Shown: piece by piece, positions 8,023-16,386 of the stretch
Layout: every line of letters starts with the position of its first letter
How positions within the stretch are numbered: the stretch's first letter is position 1
Origin: an uncultured Alphaproteobacteria bacterium
GTDB taxonomy: Bacteria; Pseudomonadota; Alphaproteobacteria; HIMB59; GCA-002718135
NCBI GenBank assembly: GCA_902524385.1
Contig: CABZCZ010000009.1
Coordinates: 1-63,244 of the forward strand
Direction: 5' to 3'
DNA length: 63,244 bases
Program-made: the position numbers and the translations under genes
Notes under the pieces: generated by a model
Database searches by the model: none
Told to the model about the DNA's origin: nothing
The model's input: the letters and a program-made list of their open reading frames with translations, nothing else

Positions 8023-9192
8023 ATGAATGAATTTAAAAAAATAAAACCATTAGGTAATAATTTTTATAATCAGACAAGAAAAATGTTGCTTAGACTAATA
8101 GAAGAAAAAGATCTTGATGGATTTCTTATTACTAACCCTGCAAATATTTTTTATTTTACAGGTTTCTTTTATGTCACTAATGAAAGACCATCAGGTTTTT
8201 TTTTAAGTAAAGAAAATAAAAGTAAATTGTTTATTCCTCTATTAGAAAAAGAAAATTCAGAAAACACAAATATAGATGAAATATTAATCTATGAAGAATA
8301 TCCAGGAAAGATAAATCCTTATTCATTTATGGCTCAAAATATTAATGAAAAAAAAATTGGTACAGACATAAATAAAATAGATATTATAGAATTAATCAAA
8401 AACAGATTTGAAATACTAGATTATAAAGTCAATATAAATTATTTTAGATATCAAAAACTAAAAGAAGAGATCGATATAATTACTGAAGCAGCAAAGTATG
8501 CTGATTTAACCCTTGAATATTTAAAAGAAAATGGAAAGGAATTGATCAATAGTGAAACAAATGAAAGAGAATTAGTGAAAATTTGTACTGAAGAAGCAAA
8601 AAAAGAAATGTTAAAAAACTTACCGGCTGATTTTGATGAAACACCATGCAATGTAGTAGCCACTATTCATTCAGGACCAAGAGGAGCGTTTCCTCACGGC
8701 AAATCATTAAGCAGAGTACCAAAAAAAAATGAAACATTAATTTGTGGTGTTGGAGCTTGTGTTGGTGGTTTATACGCTGAATCTGGAGTAACTTTTATTC
8801 TTGGTGAACCAAGTCATGATCAAATGGATATTATAAAAACAATGAAAGAAGTTAATGATGAGGTAATTAAAAACCTTAAAGAAGGAACTGAATGTGAAAA
8901 TATTAATGAAATTGCAACAGCAATATACAAGGAGAGTGGTTATTTCGAATTTGTGCGACATCGTATAGGACATGGTATGGGATTTGAAGGACATGAAGCT
9001 CCTTGGTTATCGCCTGGAGATAAAACCATATTAAAAAAAAATATGATTTTTTCAAATGAGCCAGGTATTTATAGACCTAATATTGATGGATATAGAACTA
9101 TTAGCTCAATGATTGTGGACGTAAATAATGGAAAACAAATTTCAAGCTTTTTAGATAAAAGTATTGATCATAGAATTATAAACTTAAACTAA
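8023..9192 (+). CDS. M24-fold (creatinase/prolidase-like) protein lacking most metal ligands
   Basis: An N-terminal creatinase domain (DGFLITNPANIFYFTGF) is followed by a pita-bread domain. Of the five metal ligands of M24 peptidases, His317 (GHGMG) and Glu346 (NEPGIY) remain. The two Asp positions read Cys241 and Glu253 (ICGVGACVGGLYAES), and the final Glu is lost (YRTISSM, 357-363). That pattern resembles metal-independent creatinase-type hydrolases more than peptidases, though a HSGPRGAFPHG block is kept. An ATG at 7999 lies inside the previous gene; ATG at 8023 (389 aa) fits better. A C-N hydrolase role is an inference; ectoine hydrolase is another M24-derived option. Confidence 0.85.
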   Translation: MNEFKKIKPLGNNFYNQTRKMLLRLIEEKDLDGFLITNPANIFYFTGFFYVTNERPSGFFLSKENKSKLFIPLLEKENSENTNIDEILIYEEYPGKINPYSFMAQNINEKKIGTDINKIDIIELIKNRFEILDYKVNINYFRYQKLKEEIDIITEAAKYADLTLEYLKENGKELINSETNERELVKICTEEAKKEMLKNLPADFDETPCNVVATIHSGPRGAFPHGKSLSRVPKKNETLICGVGACVGGLYAESGVTFILGEPSHDQMDIIKTMKEVNDEVIKNLKEGTECENINEIATAIYKESGYFEFVRHRIGHGMGFEGHEAPWLSPGDKTILKKNMIFSNEPGIYRPNIDGYRTISSMIVDVNNGKQISSFLDKSIDHRIINLN

Positions 9193-9204
9193 AGGATAAA
9201 ATTT

Positions 9205-10440
9205 ATGCCAGAAGCAGCACCTTGGAAATTTAGAAAAATAATTAAACCACTTTTTGATTTACAAAAAGAGAACATATTATTTAAATGCAGGGTAATTGAA
9301 ACAAAATCTCTTAAAGTAATCGAAAATGGATTTGTCGAAATAGATAATGGTAAAATAATAAAAGCAGGTTCTCAATCTGATTTAGACAGTAGTGCAAATT
9401 CCAAAAAAGTTTTAGAACTTAAGGACCATACAATTTTACCTGGACTAATGAATTCGCATGCCCATCTTGCTTGGGATGGAACACATGATTTAGCTCAGCA
9501 GTCACTTGATGATCCATCTGAAATTTCAGCCTATAAATCTTGTGCGAATATGTTGAAATCATTAAGAGCAGGTGTAACTCTTGTAAGAGATTTAGGAATG
9601 AACAAGTCTAATATTTTTGCTAAGCAAGCAATAGAACAAGGTATATATCCAGGACCAAGATTAAAAATATGTGGAGAAGCTATAGTACAAACTGCAGGGC
9701 ATACATATTGGTGTTGTCGTGAAGCTTCTGGAGCTGATGAAATGCGAAGAGCCGTACGAGAACAAGTTGGAAGTGGTGCAGATCTAATTAAAATTATGGC
9801 GTGCCATGATACTCTTGAATTTACTGATGAAGAATTAGCGGCAGTTATCGATGAGACTCATCGAAATGGATTGTATATTACCGCACATGCTACTTTTGAT
9901 GCAGCAATTAATAGAGTTACTGACTTTGGAATAGATTGTATTGAACATGGGGGCCCTATGACAGATGCAACAATTGAAAAAGTTGCAAAAAAAAATATTC
10001 CAATATGTACAACTTTTTCACCAGTAGTAATGCAAAGTAAGGAAGAAATTGCAAGACAGTATAATATTCCTGAATGGAAAATAAAAGAACGACAAAAAAT
10101 TGTTAAAGATAAATCTAGATTTGATTCACTTGTTAAAGCAAGTAAAGCAGGAATTGATATAATTTTTGGAACAGATGCAGGGTCACCAGTTGTACCACAT
10201 GATGCTATAGTTCCTGAAATGAAGTTTATGATTGATCTCGGTGTAGTTAAAGATAATTTAGATGCTATTCAATCTGCTACTTACAGAGCAGCAAAAGTAA
10301 ATAAAATTGAAGACAAATTAGGATCAATTGAAATTGGTAAAGATGCAGATCTTATTATTGTACAAGGCAAACCTGATGAAAATATTGATGACTTATCTAA
10401 TGTAAAACAAGTTTATATTCATGGAAGTAGATTAATATAG
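9205..10440 (+). CDS. Metal-dependent amidohydrolase (Xaa-Arg/Lys dipeptidase or imidazolonepropionase-like)
   Basis: 411 aa with a complete binuclear amidohydrolase site: H85 and H87 (NSHAHLAWDG), K196 as the probable carboxylated bridging lysine (DLIKIMACH), H228 (TAHATF), H248 (IEHGG) and D324 (GTDAG). The C-terminal GSIEIGKDADLIIV strand is typical of the flanking beta-domain. The closest known subgroup by eye is the prolidase-like L-Xaa-Arg/Lys dipeptidases, which cleave C-terminal basic dipeptides or N-acyl amino acids. A good ribosome site (AAAGGA) precedes the ATG. It is followed by an aminotransferase whose GTG start shares one base with its stop. Confidence 0.9.
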   Translation: MPEAAPWKFRKIIKPLFDLQKENILFKCRVIETKSLKVIENGFVEIDNGKIIKAGSQSDLDSSANSKKVLELKDHTILPGLMNSHAHLAWDGTHDLAQQSLDDPSEISAYKSCANMLKSLRAGVTLVRDLGMNKSNIFAKQAIEQGIYPGPRLKICGEAIVQTAGHTYWCCREASGADEMRRAVREQVGSGADLIKIMACHDTLEFTDEELAAVIDETHRNGLYITAHATFDAAINRVTDFGIDCIEHGGPMTDATIEKVAKKNIPICTTFSPVVMQSKEEIARQYNIPEWKIKERQKIVKDKSRFDSLVKASKAGIDIIFGTDAGSPVVPHDAIVPEMKFMIDLGVVKDNLDAIQSATYRAAKVNKIEDKLGSIEIGKDADLIIVQGKPDENIDDLSNVKQVYIHGSRLI

Positions 10441-11597
10441 TGAGCATAGTTTTTAATAAATCTAAAGAAATATCACTAGACGATGAGACATTAAGATCAG
10501 ATCTTTTAAAAATAGCTTCGGGTATGGATAATGTAATAGCTTTAGGAAGAGGAGATCCAGATTTTCACACACCACGACATATAGTTGAAGCTGCGAAAAA
10601 AGCTCTTGATGAAAATAAACATCATTACACACCTCCAACTGGACTGCCAGAGTTGAGAAAGTCTATTTCTAAGAATTTTGAACAAAAATATAATTTAGAT
10701 TATTCTGAAGATGAAATAATTATCACAGCTGGTGTTCAAGAAAGTATTGCTCTCGCAATGATTTCATTATTAAAAGCAGATGATGAAGTCTTAATTACCT
10801 CACCAAGATTTACTACATATGATTTAACAGTAAGGATGTGTAATGCTAAACCTGTACCTGTTCACACATACGAAAAAGATAATTTTGCATTAATGCCAGA
10901 ATTAATTGAGCAAAAAATTACAAAAAAAACTAAGTTGCTTGTTCTTGTTTCACCAAATAATCCTACAGGAGCTGTAACACCTCCAAATAATATTAAAAAA
11001 ATTGCGCAGATAGCAATAGATAATAATTTAATTGTAATTTCAGATGAGATTTATGCTGACTTAATTTATGATTCGCATAAACATCTATCAATTGGTTCAC
11101 TTGAAAAAATGAAGGAAAGAACATTAACATTAAATGGTTTTTCTAAAACTTATGCTATGACTGGTTGGAGAGTTGGTTATATTGCAGGTCCGCAAGATAT
11201 TATAAATAAAATGACAGAAATAAGACATGCCTTATCCATTAATTCATGTACATTTTCTCAATATGGAGCTTTAGCTGCTTTAGATGGGCCTCAAGAAGAG
11301 ATTAATAAAATGAAAAATGAATATAATGAAAGAAGAAAGTTTAGCATGAAAGCCTTAAGTCATATTGGTTTTACTTATGGTGATCCAGGAGGTGCTTTTT
11401 ATATTTATACAAATGTATCAAATTCAAATATGACTGCTTCAACTTTTTGTAAAGAATTACTTATTAACACAGGTGTTCTTATGTTTCCTGGTACTTTATT
11501 TGGTGATGAAGAAGATAAATATATACGTTTATCTTATTTACAACCTCTTGATAAAATAGAAGAGTCAATGACAAGGATCAATAATTTTTTAAGATGA
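10440..11597 (+). CDS. Class I/II PLP-dependent aminotransferase (paralogue of 2357-3520)
   Basis: 385 aa starting at GTG 10440, whose first base is the last base of the preceding TAG stop, a sign of translational coupling. Motifs are SPNNPTGAVTP, SDEIYADLIYD, the PLP lysine in GFSKTYAMTGWRVGY and YIRLSYLQ near the C-terminus. The N-terminal GRGDPDFHTPRHIVEA block matches the leftward paralogue (GRGDTDLDTPRHI), so both belong to one subfamily of aspartate-type aminotransferases. In this operon it could deaminate the amino acid released by the amidohydrolases (inference). The stop overlaps the next gene's ATG by 4 bases. Confidence 0.93.
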   Translation: MSIVFNKSKEISLDDETLRSDLLKIASGMDNVIALGRGDPDFHTPRHIVEAAKKALDENKHHYTPPTGLPELRKSISKNFEQKYNLDYSEDEIIITAGVQESIALAMISLLKADDEVLITSPRFTTYDLTVRMCNAKPVPVHTYEKDNFALMPELIEQKITKKTKLLVLVSPNNPTGAVTPPNNIKKIAQIAIDNNLIVISDEIYADLIYDSHKHLSIGSLEKMKERTLTLNGFSKTYAMTGWRVGYIAGPQDIINKMTEIRHALSINSCTFSQYGALAALDGPQEEINKMKNEYNERRKFSMKALSHIGFTYGDPGGAFYIYTNVSNSNMTASTFCKELLINTGVLMFPGTLFGDEEDKYIRLSYLQPLDKIEESMTRINNFLR

Positions 11598-13018
11598 TTA
11601 AAAAGGAAAAAGATAAATTTGTTGGAATTCAAATAAGTCCAATTTCATTTATTGATGAAGGAATTGATAATGTATTGGATACTTTACAAAAACGTGTTGG
11701 TGTAAATGTTCTACTGATTGGGACTGTTTCATGGCTTGGATTAAAATCAGGAAGATCAGTATCTTGGGAAATAGATGGTTGGCCAGATCATGGAATTCCA
11801 GAACCATTTTCAATGAAAGGTGGAGCATATTTTGATCCAGATCCTAAATTTTATAATAAAACTTTTATAAAAGATTTTAAAGCCCAAGACAAAGAAATGA
11901 AAAATAAAGATATTTTAAAAATGGTTATTCCTAAAGCAAGAGAAAGAGGAATGAAAATTTTTATTGAATTAATGGAACCATTTTTCAATTATGCAGGTCA
12001 TGGCTCGGCTACAGGAGTAGACATTCCAAATTTAGTTCAATGTATGGAAGTGGATGTCTTTGGAAAAATTAGTAAATCACCTTCTACAAGTAATAAAAAT
12101 TACAGAAATTGGATCTTATCAATGATTGAAGATCAAGTTGCTAATTATGATATTGATGGCGTTATGTGGTGCAATGAAAGATATTCACCTCTTGATCAAT
12201 TATTTCAAGGAAACGCGCCTGGTGATTTTTCTGAAGATTTTTTAATAGAAGCAAAAACTCATAATTTAAATATTGAAAAAATTAGAGACTCTCTTTTAAC
12301 ATTATATGAATTCTTTCAAGAATCTTTAAATGGAAAAAAATTTGTTGATGGAAACTTAATTGAATTTTTTAGAATATTATTTGATAAACCTGAAATTTTA
12401 GAGTGGGAAAAATTTTGGCTTAAAAGAAATAAAGATTTAGACAAAGAAATTTATGGTGTAGTAAAATGGATAAAACCAGATTTGTCTTTTGGGTTAAACG
12501 TATGGAATAGAAATCATTTTAATTTTATTAGAAAAATACAGTGGCCTTGGAAAGAACAGGTAGGTTATTCAGATTGGGTAAAACCTATAACTTATCAGCA
12601 TCAATCAGGTGAAATATTTCATAGAGAAATAAATATATTTGGGAAAACAATCTTAAATGAATTATCTAATTCTGAGTTGGTTTCATCTTTTTCTAAAATT
12701 TTAGGAATTAACGAAACTAGCTTAGATAATCTTATAGAAAGAGGTTTAGATCCAGATACATATATTTATACTCAATGTGCAGATGCAGTTAGGGGTGTTG
12801 AAGGTGGCTCCAAAGTATATATGGGCATTGGTATCGACGCACCTCGATCATCAAAAGAACAGGCAATCTGTACACCAGATATCGCATATAGATCGGTTTT
12901 AGCAACGTATAATGCTGGAGGTGAAGGGATAGTATTGTCGCCTAATTATTCATCTATGAAACTGTCAAATCTTGATGGAGTAGCAAAAGCTTTAAAAGAA
13001 TTAAAAATTTTTGAATGA
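11594..13018 (+). CDS. Unrecognised protein, probable TIM-barrel (glycoside-hydrolase-like) fold
   Basis: I do not recognise a named family. The 474-aa protein has alternating strand/helix segments suggesting a (beta/alpha)8 barrel: GVNVLLIGTVSW, ERGMKIFIELMEPF, YDIDGVMWCNERYSP, KPDLSFGLNVWNRNHF and AGGEGIVLSPNYSS. Acidic residues at strand ends (the Glu in IELMEP, the Glu in WCNERY) could be catalytic, as in retaining glycosidases, but this is not established. There is no signal peptide, so it is cytoplasmic. It overlaps both neighbours by 4 bases and is therefore an integral part of the operon, between an aminotransferase and a cyclic amidohydrolase. Confidence 0.7.
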   Translation: MIKKEKDKFVGIQISPISFIDEGIDNVLDTLQKRVGVNVLLIGTVSWLGLKSGRSVSWEIDGWPDHGIPEPFSMKGGAYFDPDPKFYNKTFIKDFKAQDKEMKNKDILKMVIPKARERGMKIFIELMEPFFNYAGHGSATGVDIPNLVQCMEVDVFGKISKSPSTSNKNYRNWILSMIEDQVANYDIDGVMWCNERYSPLDQLFQGNAPGDFSEDFLIEAKTHNLNIEKIRDSLLTLYEFFQESLNGKKFVDGNLIEFFRILFDKPEILEWEKFWLKRNKDLDKEIYGVVKWIKPDLSFGLNVWNRNHFNFIRKIQWPWKEQVGYSDWVKPITYQHQSGEIFHREINIFGKTILNELSNSELVSSFSKILGINETSLDNLIERGLDPDTYIYTQCADAVRGVEGGSKVYMGIGIDAPRSSKEQAICTPDIAYRSVLATYNAGGEGIVLSPNYSSMKLSNLDGVAKALKELKIFE

Positions 13019-14412
13019 TGATTACTAATTGTGACTTGATTATAAAAAATGGAAAAGTATTTGAGAAAAATAAATTTAAAAAAAATCATATTGTAATCAA
13101 AAATGGTAAAATTTTTAAGCTAACAAAAAATATAAAATCATTTAAATCTAAAAAAATTATAGATGCAGACAAAAAAATTGTTATTCCTGGAATAATTGAC
13201 ATTCATTTTCATGTTAGAGCACCATCATTTCCTCGAAGAGGTACAGTTCAAAGTGAAACTAAAGCTGCAGCGAAAGGTGGAATAACTACACTTTTTGAAA
13301 TGCCTATAAGTAATCCGTGTATGTCAAATGCTAAGGTACTGAATTATAGAAAAAAACATTTTGATGAGAATACTTACATTAATTTTGCTATGATCCCTGC
13401 TTTAGGAAAATTTAATGATAAAAATCTAAATGGATTAATAAATAGTGGAGCTATTGCTTTTAAAGTTTTTACAATTGCTCCTCCAATTGATAGAAAAAGT
13501 GAATTTGAAGGATTGTGTTTTACTGAAGAAAAAAATATTCTTAAAGCATTAATACATGCTAAAAAATCAAACTTAACAACAATTTTTCATGCAGAAGATC
13601 AGAGTTTACTTGATCATTTTGAAAAAAAACAAAAAAATTTTAAAAGAAATAATCCAGCAATGCATAATGCTATGAGACCTGCTGTTGTAGAAGCAAGTGC
13701 AATTGAAAAAATACTAAGGTTAAATTCAATTGTGAAAACTAAAGTTCATATTGCTCATGTGACTTCAGAACTATCCTTAGAAGTAATTTCTAAATTTAAA
13801 AATAAAGGTCAAAGTATAACTGCAGAAACGTGTCCCCATTATTTATTTAAAAATGAAAAGGATGTATTTAGATCAGGTCCATTTGGAAAAATTAATCCAC
13901 CGATAAGGAATCAAAAAGATCAAAAAAAATTATGGTCAGCTCTTAAGAATAAAACTCTTGATATTATAGCTTCAGATCATGCTTCTTTTTCGTTCAGGGA
14001 AAAAATAAAAGGTAAAACTAATTTTCTTAAAGCACCTCCAGGTGCACCTAGTGGTGAATTGATGTTACCACTTATGCTAAAAGCTGTTTCAGAAAAAAAG
14101 ATCAAATTAAAAAAAGTAATAGAACTAATGTGTATTAATCCAGCAAAAAGATTTAATATTTTTCCAAATAAAGGTTTAATTAAAAGAGGATCTGATGCAG
14201 ATATAGTTATTTTAGATATGAATAAGAAATGGACTGTGGATAAAAATACTCTTGTTTCAAAAGGAAAAAACTGCGCTCATCTATATTTTGGGGAAAAAAT
14301 TAAAGGAGAGATAAATAAAACTATAGTTAATGGAAATGTGGTTTATGATGGAAAAAAATTTTATAGGAATAGAAATATGAATAATTTTGTATCTCCAATA
14401 AGAAAAAATTAA
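13015..14412 (+). CDS. Cyclic amidohydrolase (dihydroorotase/allantoinase/hydantoinase family)
   Basis: 465 aa with the complete metal site of the family: H64-F-H66 with R68 (DIHFHVRAP), K150 as the bridging lysine (AFKVFT), H192 (IFHAEDQ), H248 (HIAHVTS) and D321 (SDHASF). The C-terminal KRGSDADIVILD strand is typical. These cytoplasmic enzymes open cyclic amides such as dihydroorotate, allantoin, hydantoins or dihydropyrimidines. A catabolic substrate is favoured because the neighbours are transport and hydrolase genes rather than pyrimidine biosynthesis. With the carbamoylase-like M20 protein at 18402-19649 it could open a ring that is then decarbamoylated (inference). Its start overlaps the previous stop. 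Confidence 0.9.
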   Translation: MMITNCDLIIKNGKVFEKNKFKKNHIVIKNGKIFKLTKNIKSFKSKKIIDADKKIVIPGIIDIHFHVRAPSFPRRGTVQSETKAAAKGGITTLFEMPISNPCMSNAKVLNYRKKHFDENTYINFAMIPALGKFNDKNLNGLINSGAIAFKVFTIAPPIDRKSEFEGLCFTEEKNILKALIHAKKSNLTTIFHAEDQSLLDHFEKKQKNFKRNNPAMHNAMRPAVVEASAIEKILRLNSIVKTKVHIAHVTSELSLEVISKFKNKGQSITAETCPHYLFKNEKDVFRSGPFGKINPPIRNQKDQKKLWSALKNKTLDIIASDHASFSFREKIKGKTNFLKAPPGAPSGELMLPLMLKAVSEKKIKLKKVIELMCINPAKRFNIFPNKGLIKRGSDADIVILDMNKKWTVDKNTLVSKGKNCAHLYFGEKIKGEINKTIVNGNVVYDGKKFYRNRNMNNFVSPIRKN

Positions 14413-14413
14413 T

Positions 14414-15403
14414 ATGCATAGTGAAAACTTATTAAGTATAAAGAATTTAAAAACACATTTTACTGTTGGTAAATCAGTTGTTAAAGCTGTTGATGGTGTT
14501 TCTTTTAATTTAGAAGCAGGAAAAACTTTTGCGATAGTTGGAGAGTCAGGTTCTGGTAAATCTATTACAGCATTATCTATTATGGGCTTGTTACCAAATA
14601 ACTTAGCTCAAACTGAACGAGGTGAAATATTATTTGATAATAAAAACTTAATTGATCTTGAAGAAAATCAAATGAGAAAAATTAGAGGAAATAGAATCTC
14701 TATGATTTTTCAAGAACCTATGACAAGTCTAAATCCAGTTTATGATTTGTCTTATCAGATTTCAGAAACAATTATACTTCACCAAAAGAAAAGCAAAGAA
14801 CAAGCAAGAAAAATAGCTATTGAAATGCTAGATCTTGTAGGCATTCCTGAACCTCAAAAAAGAATTGACTCCTACCCTCATGAATTATCTGGTGGAATGA
14901 GACAAAGGGCAATGATCGCAATGGCTTTAAGTTGTAATCCTAAAATTTTAATCGCTGATGAACCTACAACGGCCCTTGATGTTACAATACAAGCGCAAAT
15001 CATAGATCTAATGCAAGAACTGCAAAAAAAACTTGGGATGTCGATTATATTTATTACCCATGATCTTGGAGTTGTTTCTGAAATATCAGATCATGTAATG
15101 GTAATGTATTTGGGCAATGTTATGGAAATAGCAGAAACATCAGAATTGTTTAATAATCCATTACATTCATATACGAAATCATTAATTGATATAGCTCCTC
15201 AAATTTCGGATGAAAAAAGAGAAATTAAGGTACTAAGAGGTGAAATTCCTAGCCCAACAAACCCACCTTCTGGTTGTGTTTTTAGAACTAGATGTCCAAA
15301 CCCAAGTATAGATTGTAAAGGAGGAAATATTGAAATGGGCTTGATTGAGGCTAAACCTGGACACTGGGTTGATAGATGTTGTTATGAGTGTAATCAAACA
15401 TGA
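14414..15403 (+). CDS. Dipeptide/oligopeptide ABC transporter ATPase, DppD/OppD type
   Basis: 329 aa. Walker A GESGSGKS at 43-50, Q-loop FQEPMTSLNPV, signature LSGGM from 158, Walker B ILIADEP, and the oligo/dipeptide C-terminal domain. The tail is rich in cysteine: C288, C294, C301, C322, C323 and C326, starting at GCVFRTRCPNP. Some DppD/DppF and OppD proteins bind a [4Fe-4S] cluster with such cysteines, so a cluster is plausible. It overlaps the next ATPase by 4 bases. No permease or binding protein is encoded in this operon, so the pair must serve membrane subunits encoded elsewhere. Confidence 0.94.
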   Translation: MHSENLLSIKNLKTHFTVGKSVVKAVDGVSFNLEAGKTFAIVGESGSGKSITALSIMGLLPNNLAQTERGEILFDNKNLIDLEENQMRKIRGNRISMIFQEPMTSLNPVYDLSYQISETIILHQKKSKEQARKIAIEMLDLVGIPEPQKRIDSYPHELSGGMRQRAMIAMALSCNPKILIADEPTTALDVTIQAQIIDLMQELQKKLGMSIIFITHDLGVVSEISDHVMVMYLGNVMEIAETSELFNNPLHSYTKSLIDIAPQISDEKREIKVLRGEIPSPTNPPSGCVFRTRCPNPSIDCKGGNIEMGLIEAKPGHWVDRCCYECNQT

Positions 15404-16365
15404 TTAGAGTAGAAAATATAAAAAAATATTTCCCAATAAAAGATGGATTTTTTAACAATAAATCAGGAGATGTAAAAGCAGTTGAAAACGTTAGCTTTGA
15501 AATTCCTGAAGGAGAAATTCTTGGTCTTGTAGGAGAATCTGGATCCGGCAAGAGCACACTCGGAAGAGCAATCATTAGATTAATTGAGCCTACTAAGGGA
15601 AATATTTTTTATAAAAATAAGAATATTACAAAATTATCAGATAGTGAAATGAGAAAATTACGAAAAGATTTTCAAATAATTTTTCAAGATCCTTATGCCA
15701 GTTTAGATCCAAGAAAAAAAGTATTTGATATTATTTCTCAAGGTCTCAAAGTTCATGAAAAAATTGATAAAAATTTAATGAATCAAAGAGTAGAAGAAAT
15801 AATTCAAGATGTTGGTTTGCAAAAAGAACATTTAAATAGATATCCTCATGAATTTTCAGGGGGACAGAGACAGCGCATAGGTATAGCTAGAGCGTTGGTT
15901 CTTAATCCAAAATTCATAATAGCTGATGAACCAGTGTCAGCTTTAGATGTAACTATTCAAGCCCAAATTCTAAATTTAATTTTAGAACTTAAAAAAAAGT
16001 ATTCTCTAACAATTCTTTTTATTTCACATGACCTTTCAGTAATAAACCAAATAGCTGATAGAGTTATGGTTATGTATTTAGGTCATATAGTAGAAGTTGC
16101 AAATACAAGAAATTTATTCTCAAATCCTCAACATCCTTATACTAGATCTCTTATTGAAACTGCACCACAAATATTTAGAAAAAATAAAAAGAAAACTCTA
16201 CTTAAAGGTGATATTCCCAGTCCTATTAATCCTCCTTCTGGTTGTGTTTTTCGAACACGATGTCCAAACCCTAGTATAGATTGTAAAGGGGGAAATATTG
16301 AAATGGGCTTGATTGAAATAGAACCTGGACATTGGGTAGACCAGTGTTGTGCAAATTGTAATTAA
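15400..16365 (+). CDS. Dipeptide/oligopeptide ABC transporter ATPase, DppF/OppF type
   Basis: 321 aa, partner of the preceding gene. It shows Walker A GESGSGKST, Q-loop FQDPYASLDPR (the DppF hallmark), signature FSGGQRQR, Walker B FIIADEP and the switch His in ISHDLS. The tail has C282, C288, C295, C316, C317 and C320. Although the two ATPases belong to different subfamilies, their last 40 or so codons are nearly the same DNA (see findings), which suggests gene conversion. Together they would power uptake of a dipeptide-like or other N-containing solute. The stop is 21 bases before the EamA permease. Confidence 0.94.
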   Translation: MIRVENIKKYFPIKDGFFNNKSGDVKAVENVSFEIPEGEILGLVGESGSGKSTLGRAIIRLIEPTKGNIFYKNKNITKLSDSEMRKLRKDFQIIFQDPYASLDPRKKVFDIISQGLKVHEKIDKNLMNQRVEEIIQDVGLQKEHLNRYPHEFSGGQRQRIGIARALVLNPKFIIADEPVSALDVTIQAQILNLILELKKKYSLTILFISHDLSVINQIADRVMVMYLGHIVEVANTRNLFSNPQHPYTRSLIETAPQIFRKNKKKTLLKGDIPSPINPPSGCVFRTRCPNPSIDCKGGNIEMGLIEIEPGHWVDQCCANCN

Positions 16366-16386
16366 TTAAATTACATTTTTAAGAAT

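Noticed and set aside
15271..16365. Repeated ATPase 3' ends as a mobile element or recent duplication
   Set aside because: The similarity covers only the protein tail within each reading frame, with no flanking repeats or transposase; gene conversion or selection explains it better.
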